Source: Chamaea fasciata (lineage: Eukaryota > Chordata > Aves > Passeriformes > Sylviidae). From it: 64,000 nucleotides of DNA. Below the pieces are notes generated by a model, which had not been told where the DNA came from, did not search any database, and worked only from the letters and a program-made list of their open reading frames with translations. The position numbers and the translations under genes were made by a program. Shown piece by piece: positions 24,100 to 36,827 of this stretch. The stretch covers positions 1 through 64,000 of the forward strand of contig JARCOQ010000007.1 of assembly GCA_029207755.1 (NCBI GenBank), read 5' to 3'. The stretch's first letter is position 1; the number at the start of each line of letters is the position of its first letter.

Positions 24100-27000
24100 C
24101 TTCTCAGGGGAGCCCCCTCACCCAGGATGGGGGGCTCTGCCACAGATTTCATCTCTCTGCATCTGAAACAGAGTCAGGACAAAAGTCAGAGTGCTGCAGG
24201 ATACCTTGACAGCTCCACACATCTTGTGGCAATCTAGGAATACCCTCTACAGTCTAACCACACCCCACATCACAAATTTCAAGCCCCCGGCACTATTACC
24301 CTCGTACCCCTACACCCAGACTGAGCAGCAAGGCAGAGCAGCTCCGGGCCAAACACACACCAACACCCGTGACACAGCACAGGACAAACGAGGGGACGCA
24401 ACAGGGACAGAAAACTCTGGGCAAGAAGAATGACCCTGAGGGTCCAGAGAACTCGGAATGAGATGACCGAGGTAAGATGGAAGGTGAGCTGGCCAGGCTC
24501 AGAGAACCCTGCAGGAACAAGATGCCATCGGGATGACTTATCCCAAGAGACGCAGAGATGGATGCCCGAGAATCCTACGGTCAGAATCCTCCACCTGTCT
24601 TTGCATTCTCACAAGACCTAACCCGCCGGAATGGATCAGGGCGGTGCACGGCTGTCAGTACAGCTCAGAACAAGACCTGAAAAGGCATCGGACTGGATGC
24701 TTGTGAAGAGAGATGGATTCTGATGAGTGTCCGAGCAGCTGAGACAAAGGCACCTGGCTGAGGAGCACAGAGATCAGAAATGCTAAGACTGATGCCAGGG
24801 GTTTTGACAGGCCCCTGAAAGGACTAAAGGAAAAGACAAGACACCAAACAGACAGAGTGCACAAGAGACAAGTGACACAACACACACCAGGACTGCTCTG
24901 CCCTGCACACCTCAGCACTGACATGAAAAATGAGACTTTTCCTTCACGTAGCCTAATGGGTCACATCTGGGACATCCCCATCTCCAAACCTGACTCAAAA
25001 AAATCCCTCCCGCTGACCCCTGCCCTGGTACCCCGCTTTCATCCCCTCTGTGGCTCCAAGCCCTCCACTTATCTCTCAAATGTCTGGGGAGGTGAATCCA
25101 CGCCGGGTGCCAAAGAAGGCTGCCTCTCCCTCAGAAAAATTCCTCCCGTCACTGGGCTGCTGTCTCCTAGTCAGCTACGATAAAGAAAACCAAATATCAA
25201 AGCATAATCTTAGCTGCACATCAGCCAAAACCCAGCAGCTCTGCTACTCACCGTCTCTTAAGCAGGACCGGGTCCTCGGGCCCCGTGCGTGCTTCAGCTG
25301 AGCTCGGAGGCCGACGCTCGCAGCGCCAAAGCCTTAGAGGCGTTACTGGCACCGAGCCCACCCACCGTGGCCTCCATTAGGGCTGTGAGCATCCCCGGTT
25401 AGAGCAGGACAGGAACGCAGGGTGGACATCCCCGGTGAACCTCAACCCTGTGGACTCTGCCCCACCACTGTCACTTCCTGCCTGGCCCTAGCTTAGGGCT
25501 ACTGCCTGCACCTCTCAGGACTTCTGGCCTTGTCTTGCGTTAGGATTGCTGCCGGCACCTGCTCTCAGGGAAACGGTGTTGGCAGCAGCGCTGTGAGGGC
25601 CGGGATGCCTGTACTCTGACTTGTATCCTAGGCTGTACCCCTGATTTTCACTGTGTGTTCTCTAGTCCTTGAGTCCTTTACCTCAGCCTCTGTGTGTATC
25701 ACTGTAACCTCCCCCCTTCTGAACCCTGCTTCTTCAGAGCCCTAGACCTTGCAGCCGGGGACGCTCTGCACCGTTAGGGTCCCAAGAGCTGTCCCGCACG
25801 CAGGACAGGTACATCCACAGTTGTTCCCTGCCTACCCTAAGAAACGTGGCCCTGAGACAGGGCAGAGGCTGACAGAGCCGAACTCTTTGCGGTGGCAAAA
25901 GGCACGAAGCCTTACCAACCGCCGCCTCGAGAGGGAATCAGGAGCACTTCCACCGGCTGCGGAGAGACAGGGAATCCCAGGGTGGGTGGGGCGGGAAACC
26001 CCCGTTATCCCCAGCCCTGTTGGATCCTGCTCCCCACTATCGCTTCCTGCCTGGCCCTAGCCTGACTGTGTCTGCACAGGTCAGAGCTTCTGGTGTGTTC
26101 CTGCACTAGGGCTGCTGCCTGCACCTGCTCTCAGGGGAAGTGTGCTGGTAGCAGTGCTGTGAGGGCCGCTACACCTGTACTCTGACTTGTATCCTAGCCT
26201 GTTCCCCTGAGTTTCACCGTGTGTCCTCTAGTCCTCGAGTCCTTTACCTCAGCCTCTGTGTGTGTGGCTACACCTCCCCCCTTCTAAACCCAACTTCTTT
26301 AGAGCCCTGCACCTCGCAGCCAGGCCTTCTGGCATTGTCCTGCATAAGGGCTCCTGCCTGTACCTGCACTCAGGGAAACGGGCATGTCTTTAGGGCTACT
26401 CCTTCGGGTCTGGGGTAGGGGTGGGGTCGGGCTGGTACACCTGTACTCTCAATTGGCACATCTTGGACATCCCTATCTCCACACCTGACTCAAAAACCCC
26501 TCCTGACAAGTCCTGACCCAGCACTCCACTTTCATCCCCTCTGTGGCTCTGAACCCTCCACTTATCTCTTGGACGTCTGGGGATGAGAATCCACGCCGGG
26601 TGCCAAAGAAGGCCGCCTCTCCCTCAGGGAAACTCCTGCTGTCGCCGGGCTGTTGTCTCTTAGTCAGCTACAACAAAGAAAACCAAACATGAATGCGTGA
26701 TCTTAGCAGCCCATCACCCAAAACCCGACAATTCTGCTACTCACCGTCTCCTAAGCTTGCCTGTGTCCTCGGCCCCGCGCTTCAGCTGCGCTCAGAGGCC
26801 AACGCCGGCGTCGCAGGGTCTGCCTGGGTAAAGAGCAGACAAGGTGACGTGGCAGCGCTGGAACTTGAGGGGACCCTCCCTCCTTCTCCTCCCTGACTCA
26901 CCTCAACTCCTCGGCCGTTATCCAAGCCTACCTGGATGGGGCCTTCACAAGGAGAAGATCAAGGCTCCATCACAGACTCCTGGAATGCTCCCGGAGGGCT

Positions 27001-27281
27001 CACGGGTGAGGTGACGCGGGTCTGTCGTCCGGTTGGTGAGAGGGGAGCTCGGCCTCCTGCGAGTGGACTCCCTAAAACGCACAATAACGGAGGCTTAGAG
27101 TTGCACCAGCGAGTGAGGCTTGAACAACAGCAACTGCTTCTGTCCACCCGTCACTGCTCACCTCGCCCACGTCAGCTTGACTGCTAAGATCCGGCTTCAC
27201 CACCTAAAAATAAAGACAAAGAACAGAGCTGTAACACAGCCATCATTTACACCTCCCCTGCAAACAGAAACAGGGACTGAC
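24100..27281. repeat. Macrosatellite copy 4
   Basis: Carries the variants CCTAATGGGTC, GTCCTCGAGTCC, GTCCGGTTGG and CTGCTAAGATCC. All four are found elsewhere only in copy 6. Confidence 0.9.
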
Positions 27282-30200
27282 CTTCTCAGGGGAGCCCCCT
27301 CACCCAGGATGGGGGGCTCTGCCACAGATTTCATCTCTCTGCATCTGAAACAGAGTCAGGACAAAAGTCAGAGTGCTGCAGGATACCTTGACAGCTCCAC
27401 ACATCTTGTGGCAATCTAGGAATACCCTCTACAGTCTAACCACACCCCACATCACAAATTTCAAGCCCCCGGCACTATTACCCTCGTACCCCTACACCCA
27501 GACTGAGCAGCAAGGCAGAGCAGCTCCAGGCCAAACACACACCAACACCCGTGACACAGCACAGGGCAAACGAGGGGACGCAACAGGGACAGAAAACTCT
27601 GGGCAAGAAGAATGACCCTGAGGGTCCAGAGAACTCGGAATGAGATGACCGAGGTAAGATGGAAGGTGAGCTGGCCAGGCTCAGAGAACCCTGCAGGAAC
27701 AAGATGCCATCGGGATGACTTATCCCAAGAGACGCAGAGATGGATGCCCGAGAATCCTACGGTCAGAATCCTCCACCTGTCTTTGCATTCTCACAAGACC
27801 TAACCCGCCGGAATGGATCAGGGCGGTGCACGGCTGTCAGTACAGCTCAGAACAAGACCTGAAAAGGCATCGGACTGGATGCTTGTGAAGAGAGATGGAT
27901 TCTGATGAGTGTCCGAGCAGCTGAGACAAAGGCACCTGGCTGAGGAGCACAGAGATCAGAAATGCTAAGACTGATGCCAGGGGTTTTGACAGGCCCCTGA
28001 AAGGACTAAAGGAAAAGACAAGACACCAAACAGACAGAGTGCACAAGAGACAAGTGACACAACACACACCAGGACTGCTCTGCCCTGCACACCTCAGCAC
28101 TGACATGAAAAATGAGACTTTTCCTTCACGTAGCCTAAGGGGTCACATCTGGGACATCCCCATCTCCAAACCCGACTCAAAAAAATCCCTCCCGCTGACC
28201 CCTGCCCTGGTACCCCGCTTTCATCCCCTCTGTGGCTCCAAGCCCTCCACTTATCTCTCAAATGTCTGGGGAGGTGAATCCACGCCGGGTGCCAAAGAAG
28301 GCTGCCTCTCCCTCAGAAAAATTCCTCCCGTCACTGGGCTGCTGTCTCCTAGTCAGCTACGATAAAGAAAATCAAATATCAAAGCATAATCTTAGCTGCA
28401 CATCAGCCAAAACCCAGCAGCTCTGCTACTCACCGTCTCTTAAGCAGGACCGGGTCCTCGGGCCCCGTGCGTGCTTCAGCTGAGCTCGGAGGCCGACGCT
28501 CGCAGCGCCAAAGCCTTAGAGGCATTACTGGCACCGAGCCCACCCACCGTGGCCTCCATTAGGGCTGTGAGCATCCCCGGTTAGAGCAGGACAGGAACGC
28601 AGGGTGGACATCCCCGGTGAACCTCAACCCTGTGGACTCTGCCCCACCACGGTCACTTCCTGCCTGGCCCTAGCTTAGGGCTACTGCCTGCACCTCTCAG
28701 GACTTCTGGCCTTGTCTTGCGTTAGGATTGCTGCCGGCACCTGCTCTCAGGGAAACGGTGTTGGCAGCAGCGCTGTGAGGGCCGGGATGCCTGTACTCTG
28801 ACTTGTATCCTAGGCTGTACCCCTGATTTTCACTGTGTGTTCTCTAGTCCTTGAGTCCTTTACCTCAGCCTCTGTGTGTATCACTGTAACCTCCCCCCTT
28901 CTGAACCCTGCTTCTTCAGAGCCCTAGACCTTGCAGCCGGGGACGCTCTGCACCGTTAGGGTCCCAAGAGCTGTCCCGCACGCAGGACAGGTACATCCAC
29001 AGTTGTTCCCTGCCTACCCTAAGAAACGTGGCCCTGAGACAGGGCAGAGGCTGACAGAGCCGAACTCTTTGCGGTGGCAAAAGGCACGAAGCCTTACCAA
29101 CCGCCGCCTCGAGAGGGAATCAGGAGCACTTCCACCGGCTGCGGAGAGACAGGGAATCCCAGGGTGGGTGGGGCGGGAAACCCCCGTTATCCCCAGCCCT
29201 GTTGGATCCTGCTCCCCACTATCGCTTCCTGCCTGGCCCTAGCCTGACTGTGTCTGCACAGGTCAGAGCTTCTGGTGTGTTCCTGCACTAGGGCTGCTGC
29301 CTGCACCTGCTCTCAGGGGAAGTGTGCTGGTAGCAGTGCTGTGAGGGCCGCTACACCTGTACTCTGACTTGTATCCTAGCCTGCTCCCCTGAGTTTCACC
29401 GTGTGTCCTCTAGTCCTTGAGTCCTTTACCTCAGCCTCTGTGTGTGTGGCTACACCTCCCCCCTTCTAAACCCAACTTCTTTAGAGCCCTGCACCTCGCA
29501 GCCAGGCCTTCTGGCATTGTCCTGCATAAGGGCTCCTGCCTGTACCTGCACTCAGGGAAACGGGCATGTCTTTAGGGCTACTCCTTCGGGTCTGGGGTAG
29601 GGGTGGGGTCGGGCTGGTACACCTGTACTCTCAATTGGCACATCTTGGACATCCCTATCTCCACACCTGACTCAAAAACCCCTCCTGACAAGTCCTGACC
29701 CAGCACTCCACTTTCATCCCCTCTGTGGCTCTGAACCCTCCACTTATCTCTTGGACGTCTGGGGATGAGAATCCACGCCGGGTGCCAAAGAAGGCCGCCT
29801 CTCCCTCAGGGAAACTCCTGCTGTCGCCGGGCTGTTGTCTCTTAGTCAGCTACAACAAAGAAAACCAAACATGAATGCGTGATCTTAGCAGCCCATCACC
29901 CAAAACCCGACAATTCTGCTACTCACTGTCTCCTAAGCTTGCCTGTGTCCTCGGCCCCGCGCTTCAGCTGCGCTCAGAGGCCAACGCCGGCGTCGCAGGG
30001 TCTGCCTGGGTAAAGAGCAGACAAGGTGACGTGGCAGCGCTGGAACTTGAGGGGACCCTCCCTCCTTCTCCTCCCTGACTCACCTCAACTCCTCGGCCGT
30101 TATCCAAGCCTACCTGGATGGGGCCTTCACAAGGAGAAGATCAAGGCTCCATCACAGACTCCTGGAATGCTCCCGGAGGGCTCACGGGTGAGGTGACCCG

Positions 30201-30463
30201 GGTCTGTCGTCCCGTTGGTGAGAGGGGAGCTCGGCCTCCTGCGAGTGGACTCCCTAAAACGCACAATAACGGAGGCTTAGAGTTGCACCAGCGAGTGAGG
30301 CTTGAACAATAGCAACGGCTTCTGTCCACCCGTCACTGCTCACCTCGCCCACGTCAGCTTGACTGCTGAGATCCGGCTTCACCACCTAAAAATAAAGACA
30401 AAGAACAGAGCTGTAACACAGCCATCATTTACACCTCCCCTGCAAACAGAAACAGGGACTGAC
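27282..30463. repeat. Macrosatellite copy 5
   Basis: Carries CTCCAGGCC with GGCAAACGAGG and GAGGCATTACTGG. It matches copy 7 at all these sites. Confidence 0.9.
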
Positions 30464-33400
30464 CTTCTCAGGGGAGCCCCCTCACCCAGGATGGGGGGCT
30501 CTGCCACAGATTTCATCTCTCTGCATCTGAAACAGAGTCAGGACAAAAGTCAGAGTGCTGCAGGATACCTTGACAGCTCCACACATCTTGTGGCAATCTA
30601 GGAATACCCTCTACAGTCTAACCACACCCCACATCACAAATTTCAAGCCCCCGGCACTATTACCCTCGTACCCCTACACCCAGACTGAGCAGCAAGGCAG
30701 AGCAGCTCCGGGCCAAACACACACCAACACCCGTGACACAGCACAGGACAAACGAGGGGACGCAACAGGGACAGAAAACTCTGGGCAAGAAGAATGACCC
30801 TGAGGGTCCAGAGAACTCGGAATGAGATGACCGAGGTAAGATGGAAGGTGAGCTGGCCAGGCTCAGAGAACCCTGCAGGAACAAGATGCCATCGGGATGA
30901 CTTATCCCAAGAGACGCAGAGATGGATGCCCGAGAATCCTACGGTCAGAATCCTCCACCTGTCTTTGCATTCTCACAAGACCTAACCCGCCGGAATGGAT
31001 CAGGGCGGTGCACGGCTGTCAGTACAGCTCAGAACAAGACCTGAAAAGGCATCGGACTGGATGCTTGTGAAGAGAGATGGATTCTGATGAGTGTCCGAGC
31101 AGCTGAGACAAAGGCACCTGGCTGAGGAGCACAGAGATCAGAAATGCTAAGACTGATGCCAGGGGTTTTGACAGGCCCCTGAAAGGACTAAAGGAAAAGA
31201 CAAGACACCAAACAGACAGAGTGCACAAGAGACAAGTGACACAACACACACCAGGACTGCTCTGCCCTGCACACCTCAGCACTGACATGAAAAATGAGAC
31301 TTTTCCTTCACGTAGCCTAATGGGTCACATCTGGGACATCCCCATCTCCAAACCTGACTCAAAAAAATCCCTCCCGCTGACCCCTGCCCTGGTACCCCGC
31401 TTTCATCCCCTCTGTGGCTCCAAGCCCTCCACTTATCTCTCAAATGTCTGGGGAGGTGAATCCACGCCGGGTGCCAAAGAAGGCTGCCTCTCCCTCAGAA
31501 AAATTCCTCCCGTCACTGGGCTGCTGTCTCCTAGTCAGCTACGATAAAGAAAACCAAATATCAAAGCATAATCTTAGCTGCACATCAGCCAAAACCCAGC
31601 AGCTCTGCTACTCACCGTCTCTTAAGCAGGACCGGGTCCTCGGGCCCCGTGCGTGCTTCAGCTGAGCTCGGAGGCCGACGCTCGCAGCGCCAAAGCCTTA
31701 GAGGCGTTACTGGCACCGAGCCCACCCACCGTGGCCTCCATTAGGGCTGTGAGCATCCCCGGTTAGAGCAGGACAGGAACGCAGGGTGGACATCCCCGGT
31801 GAACCTCAACCCTGTGGACTCTGCCCCACCACTGTCACTTCCTGCCTGGCCCTAGCTTAGGGCTACTGCCTGCACCTCTCAGGACTTCTGGCCTTGTCTT
31901 GCGTTAGGATTGCTGCCGGCACCTGCTCTCAGGGAAACGGTGTTGGCAGCAGCGCTGTGAGGGCCGGGATGCCTGTACTCTGACTTGTATCCTAGGCTGT
32001 ACCCCTGATTTTCACTGTGTGTTCTCTAGTCCTTGAGTCCTTTACCTCAGCCTCTGTGTGTATCACTGTAACCTCCCCCCTTCTGAACCCTGCTTCTTCA
32101 GAGCCCTAGACCTTGCAGCCGGGGACGCTCTGCACCGTTAGGGTCCCAAGAGCTGTCCCGCACGCAGGACAGGTACATCCACAGTTGTTCCCTGCCTACC
32201 CTAAGAAACGTGGCCCTGAGACAGGGCAGAGGCTGACAGAGCCGAACTCTTTGCGGTGGCAAAAGGCACGAAGCCTTACCAACCGCCGCCTCGAGAGGGA
32301 ATCAGGAGCACTTCCACCGGCTGCGGAGAGACAGGGAATCCCAGGGTGGGTGGGGCGGGAAACCCCCGTTATCCCCAGCCCTGTTGGATCCTGCTCCCCA
32401 CTATCGCTTCCTGCCTGGCCCTAGCCTGACTGTGTCTGCACAGGTCAGAGCTTCTGGTGTGTTCCTGCACTAGGGCTGCTGCCTGCACCTGCTCTCAGGG
32501 GAAGTGTGCTGGTAGCAGTGCTGTGAGGGCCGCTACACCTGTACTCTGACTTGTATCCTAGCCTGTTCCCCTGAGTTTCACCGTGTGTCCTCTAGTCCTC
32601 GAGTCCTTTACCTCAGCCTCTGTGTGTGTGGCTACACCTCCCCCCTTCTAAACCCAACTTCTTTAGAGCCCTGCACCTCGCAGCCAGGCCTTCTGGCATT
32701 GTCCTGCATAAGGGCTCCTGCCTGTACCTGCACTCAGGGAAACGGGCATGTCTTTAGGGCTACTCCTTCGGGTCTGGGGTAGGGGTGGGGTCGGGCTGGT
32801 ACACCTGTACTCTCAATTGGCACATCTTGGACATCCCTATCTCCACACCTGACTCAAAAACCCCTCCTGACAAGTCCTGACCCAGCACTCCACTTTCATC
32901 CCCTCTGTGGCTCTGAACCCTCCACTTATCTCTTGGACGTCTGGGGATGAGAATCCACGCCGGGTGCCAAAGAAGGCCGCCTCTCCCTCAGGGAAACTCC
33001 TGCTGTCGCCGGGCTGTTGTCTCTTAGTCAGCTACAACAAAGAAAACCAAACATGAATGCGTGATCTTAGCAGCCCATCACCCAAAACCCGACAATTCTG
33101 CTACTCACCGTCTCCTAAGCTTGCCTGTGTCCTCGGCCCCGCGCTTCAGCTGCGCTCAGAGGCCAACGCCGGCGTCGCAGGGTCTGCCTGGGTAAAGAGC
33201 AGACAAGGTGACGTGGCAGCGCTGGAACTTGAGGGGACCCTCCCTCCTTCTCCTCCCTGACTCACCTCAACTCCTCGGCCGTTATCCAAGCCTACCTGGA
33301 TGGGGCCTTCACAAGGAGAAGATCAAGGCTCCATCACAGACTCCTGGAATGCTCCCGGAGGGCTCACGGGTGAGGTGACGCGGGTCTGTCGTCCGGTTGG

Positions 33401-33645
33401 TGAGAGGGGAGCTCGGCCTCCTGCGAGTGGACTCCCTAAAACGCACAATAACGGAGGCTTAGAGTTGCACCAGCGAGTGAGGCTTGAACAACAGCAACTG
33501 CTTCTGTCCACCCGTCACTGCTCACCTCGCCCACGTCAGCTTGACTGCTAAGATCCGGCTTCACCACCTAAAAATAAAGACAAAGAACAGAGCTGTAACA
33601 CAGCCATCATTTACACCTCCCCTGCAAACAGAAACAGGGACTGAC
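30464..33645. repeat. Macrosatellite copy 6
   Basis: Matches copy 4 at all diagnostic sites (CCTAATGGGTC, GTCCTCGAGTCC, GTCCGGTTGG, CTGCTAAGATCC), so it is the repeat of copy 4 one dimer later. Confidence 0.9.
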
Positions 33646-36600
33646 CTTCTCAGGGGAGCCCCCTCACCCAGGATGGGGGGCTCTGCCACAGATTTCATCT
33701 CTCTGCATCTGAAACAGAGTCAGGACAAAAGTCAGAGTGCTGCAGGATACCTTGACAGCTCCACACATCTTGTGGCAATCTAGGAATACCCTCTACAGTC
33801 TAACCACACCCCACATCACAAATTTCAAGCCCCCGGCACTATTACCCTCGTACCCCTACACCCAGACTGAGCAGCAAGGCAGAGCAGCTCCAGGCCAAAC
33901 ACACACCAACACCCGTGACACAGCACAGGGCAAACGAGGGGACGCAACAGGGACAGAAAACTCTGGGCAAGAAGAATGACCCTGAGGGTCCAGAGAACTC
34001 GGAATGAGATGACCGAGGTAAGATGGAAGGTGAGCTGGCCAGGCTCAGAGAACCCTGCAGGAACAAGATGCCATCGGGATGACTTATCCCAAGAGACGCA
34101 GAGATGGATGCCCGAGAATCCTACGGTCAGAATCCTCCACCTGTCTTTGCATTCTCACAAGACCTAACCCGCCGGAATGGATCAGGGCGGTGCACGGCTG
34201 TCAGTACAGCTCAGAACAAGACCTGAAAAGGCATCGGACTGGATGCTTGTGAAGAGAGATGGATTCTGATGAGTGTCCGAGCAGCTGAGACAAAGGCACC
34301 TGGCTGAGGAGCACAGAGATCAGAAATGCTAAGACTGATGCCAGGGGTTTTGACAGGCCCCTGAAAGGACTAAAGGAAAAGACAAGACACCAAACAGACA
34401 GAGTGCACAAGAGACAAGTGACACAACACACACCAGGACTGCTCTGCCCTGCACACCTCAGCACTGACATGAAAAATGAGACTTTTCCTTCACGTAGCCT
34501 AAGGGGTCACATCTGGGACATCCCCATCTCCAAACCCGACTCAAAAAAATCCCTCCCGCTGACCCCTGCCCTGGTACCCCGCTTTCATCCCCTCTGTGGC
34601 TCCAAGCCCTCCACTTATCTCTCAAATGTCTGGGGAGGTGAATCCACGCCGGGTGCCAAAGAAGGCTGCCTCTCCCTCAGAAAAATTCCTCCCGTCACTG
34701 GGCTGCTGTCTCCTAGTCAGCTACGATAAAGAAAATCAAATATCAAAGCATAATCTTAGCTGCACATCAGCCAAAACCCAGCAGCTCTGCTACTCACCGT
34801 CTCTTAAGCAGGACCGGGTCCTCGGGCCCCGTGCGTGCTTCAGCTGAGCTCGGAGGCCGACGCTCGCAGCGCCAAAGCCTTAGAGGCATTACTGGCACCG
34901 AGCCCACCCACCGTGGCCTCCATTAGGGCTGTGAGCATCCCCGGTTAGAGCAGGACAGGAACGCAGGGTGGACATCCCCGGTGAACCTCAACCCTGTGGA
35001 CTCTGCCCCACCACGGTCACTTCCTGCCTGGCCCTAGCTTAGGGCTACTGCCTGCACCTCTCAGGACTTCTGGCCTTGTCTTGCGTTAGGATTGCTGCCG
35101 GCACCTGCTCTCAGGGAAACGGTGTTGGCAGCAGCGCTGTGAGGGCCGGGATGCCTGTACTCTGACTTGTATCCTAGGCTGTACCCCTGATTTTCACTGT
35201 GTGTTCTCTAGTCCTTGAGTCCTTTACCTCAGCCTCTGTGTGTATCACTGTAACCTCCCCCCTTCTGAACCCTGCTTCTTCAGAGCCCTAGACCTTGCAG
35301 CCGGGGACGCTCTGCACCGTTAGGGTCCCAAGAGCTGTCCCGCACGCAGGACAGGTACATCCACAGTTGTTCCCTGCCTACCCTAAGAAACGTGGCCCTG
35401 AGACAGGGCAGAGGCTGACAGAGCCGAACTCTTTGCGGTGGCAAAAGGCACGAAGCCTTACCAACCGCCGCCTCGAGAGGGAATCAGGAGCACTTCCACC
35501 GGCTGCGGAGAGACAGGGAATCCCAGGGTGGGTGGGGCGGGAAACCCCCGTTATCCCCAGCCCTGTTGGATCCTGCTCCCCACTATCGCTTCCTGCCTGG
35601 CCCTAGCCTGACTGTGTCTGCACAGGTCAGAGCTTCTGGTGTGTTCCTGCACTAGGGCTGCTGCCTGCACCTGCTCTCAGGGGAAGTGTGCTGGTAGCAG
35701 TGCTGTGAGGGCCGCTACACCTGTACTCTGACTTGTATCCTAGCCTGCTCCCCTGAGTTTCACCGTGTGTCCTCTAGTCCTTGAGTCCTTTACCTCAGCC
35801 TCTGTGTGTGTGGCTACACCTCCCCCCTTCTAAACCCAACTTCTTTAGAGCCCTGCACCTCGCAGCCAGGCCTTCTGGCATTGTCCTGCATAAGGGCTCC
35901 TGCCTGTACCTGCACTCAGGGAAACGGGCATGTCTTTAGGGCTACTCCTTCGGGTCTGGGGTAGGGGTGGGGTCGGGCTGGTACACCTGTACTCTCAATT
36001 GGCACATCTTGGACATCCCTATCTCCACACCTGACTCAAAAACCCCTCCTGACAAGTCCTGACCCAGCACTCCACTTTCATCCCCTCTGTGGCTCTGAAC
36101 CCTCCACTTATCTCTTGGACGTCTGGGGATGAGAATCCACGCCGGGTGCCAAAGAAGGCCGCCTCTCCCTCAGGGAAACTCCTGCTGTCGCCGGGCTGTT
36201 GTCTCTTAGTCAGCTACAACAAAGAAAACCAAACATGAATGCGTGATCTTAGCAGCCCATCACCCAAAACCCGACAATTCTGCTACTCACTGTCTCCTAA
36301 GCTTGCCTGTGTCCTCGGCCCCGCGCTTCAGCTGCGCTCAGAGGCCAACGCCGGCGTCGCAGGGTCTGCCTGGGTAAAGAGCAGACAAGGTGACGTGGCA
36401 GCGCTGGAACTTGAGGGGACCCTCCCTCCTTCTCCTCCCTGACTCACCTCAACTCCTCGGCCGTTATCCAAGCCTACCTGGATGGGGCCTTCACAAGGAG
36501 AAGATCAAGGCTCCATCACAGACTCCTGGAATGCTCCCGGAGGGCTCACGGGTGAGGTGACCCGGGTCTGTCGTCCCGTTGGTGAGAGGGGAGCTCGGCC

Positions 36601-36827
36601 TCCTGCGAGTGGACTCCCTAAAACGCACAATAACGGAGGCTTAGAGTTGCACCAGCGAGTGAGGCTTGAACAATAGCAACGGCTTCTGTCCACCCGTCAC
36701 TGCTCACCTCGCCCACGTCAGCTTGACTGCTGAGATCCGGCTTCACCACCTAAAAATAAAGACAAAGAACAGAGCTGTAACACAGCCATCATTTACACCT
36801 CCCCTGCAAACAGAAACAGGGACTGAC
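33646..36827. repeat. Macrosatellite copy 7
   Basis: Matches copy 5 at the diagnostic sites, which closes the second 6,364 bp dimer. Confidence 0.9.
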
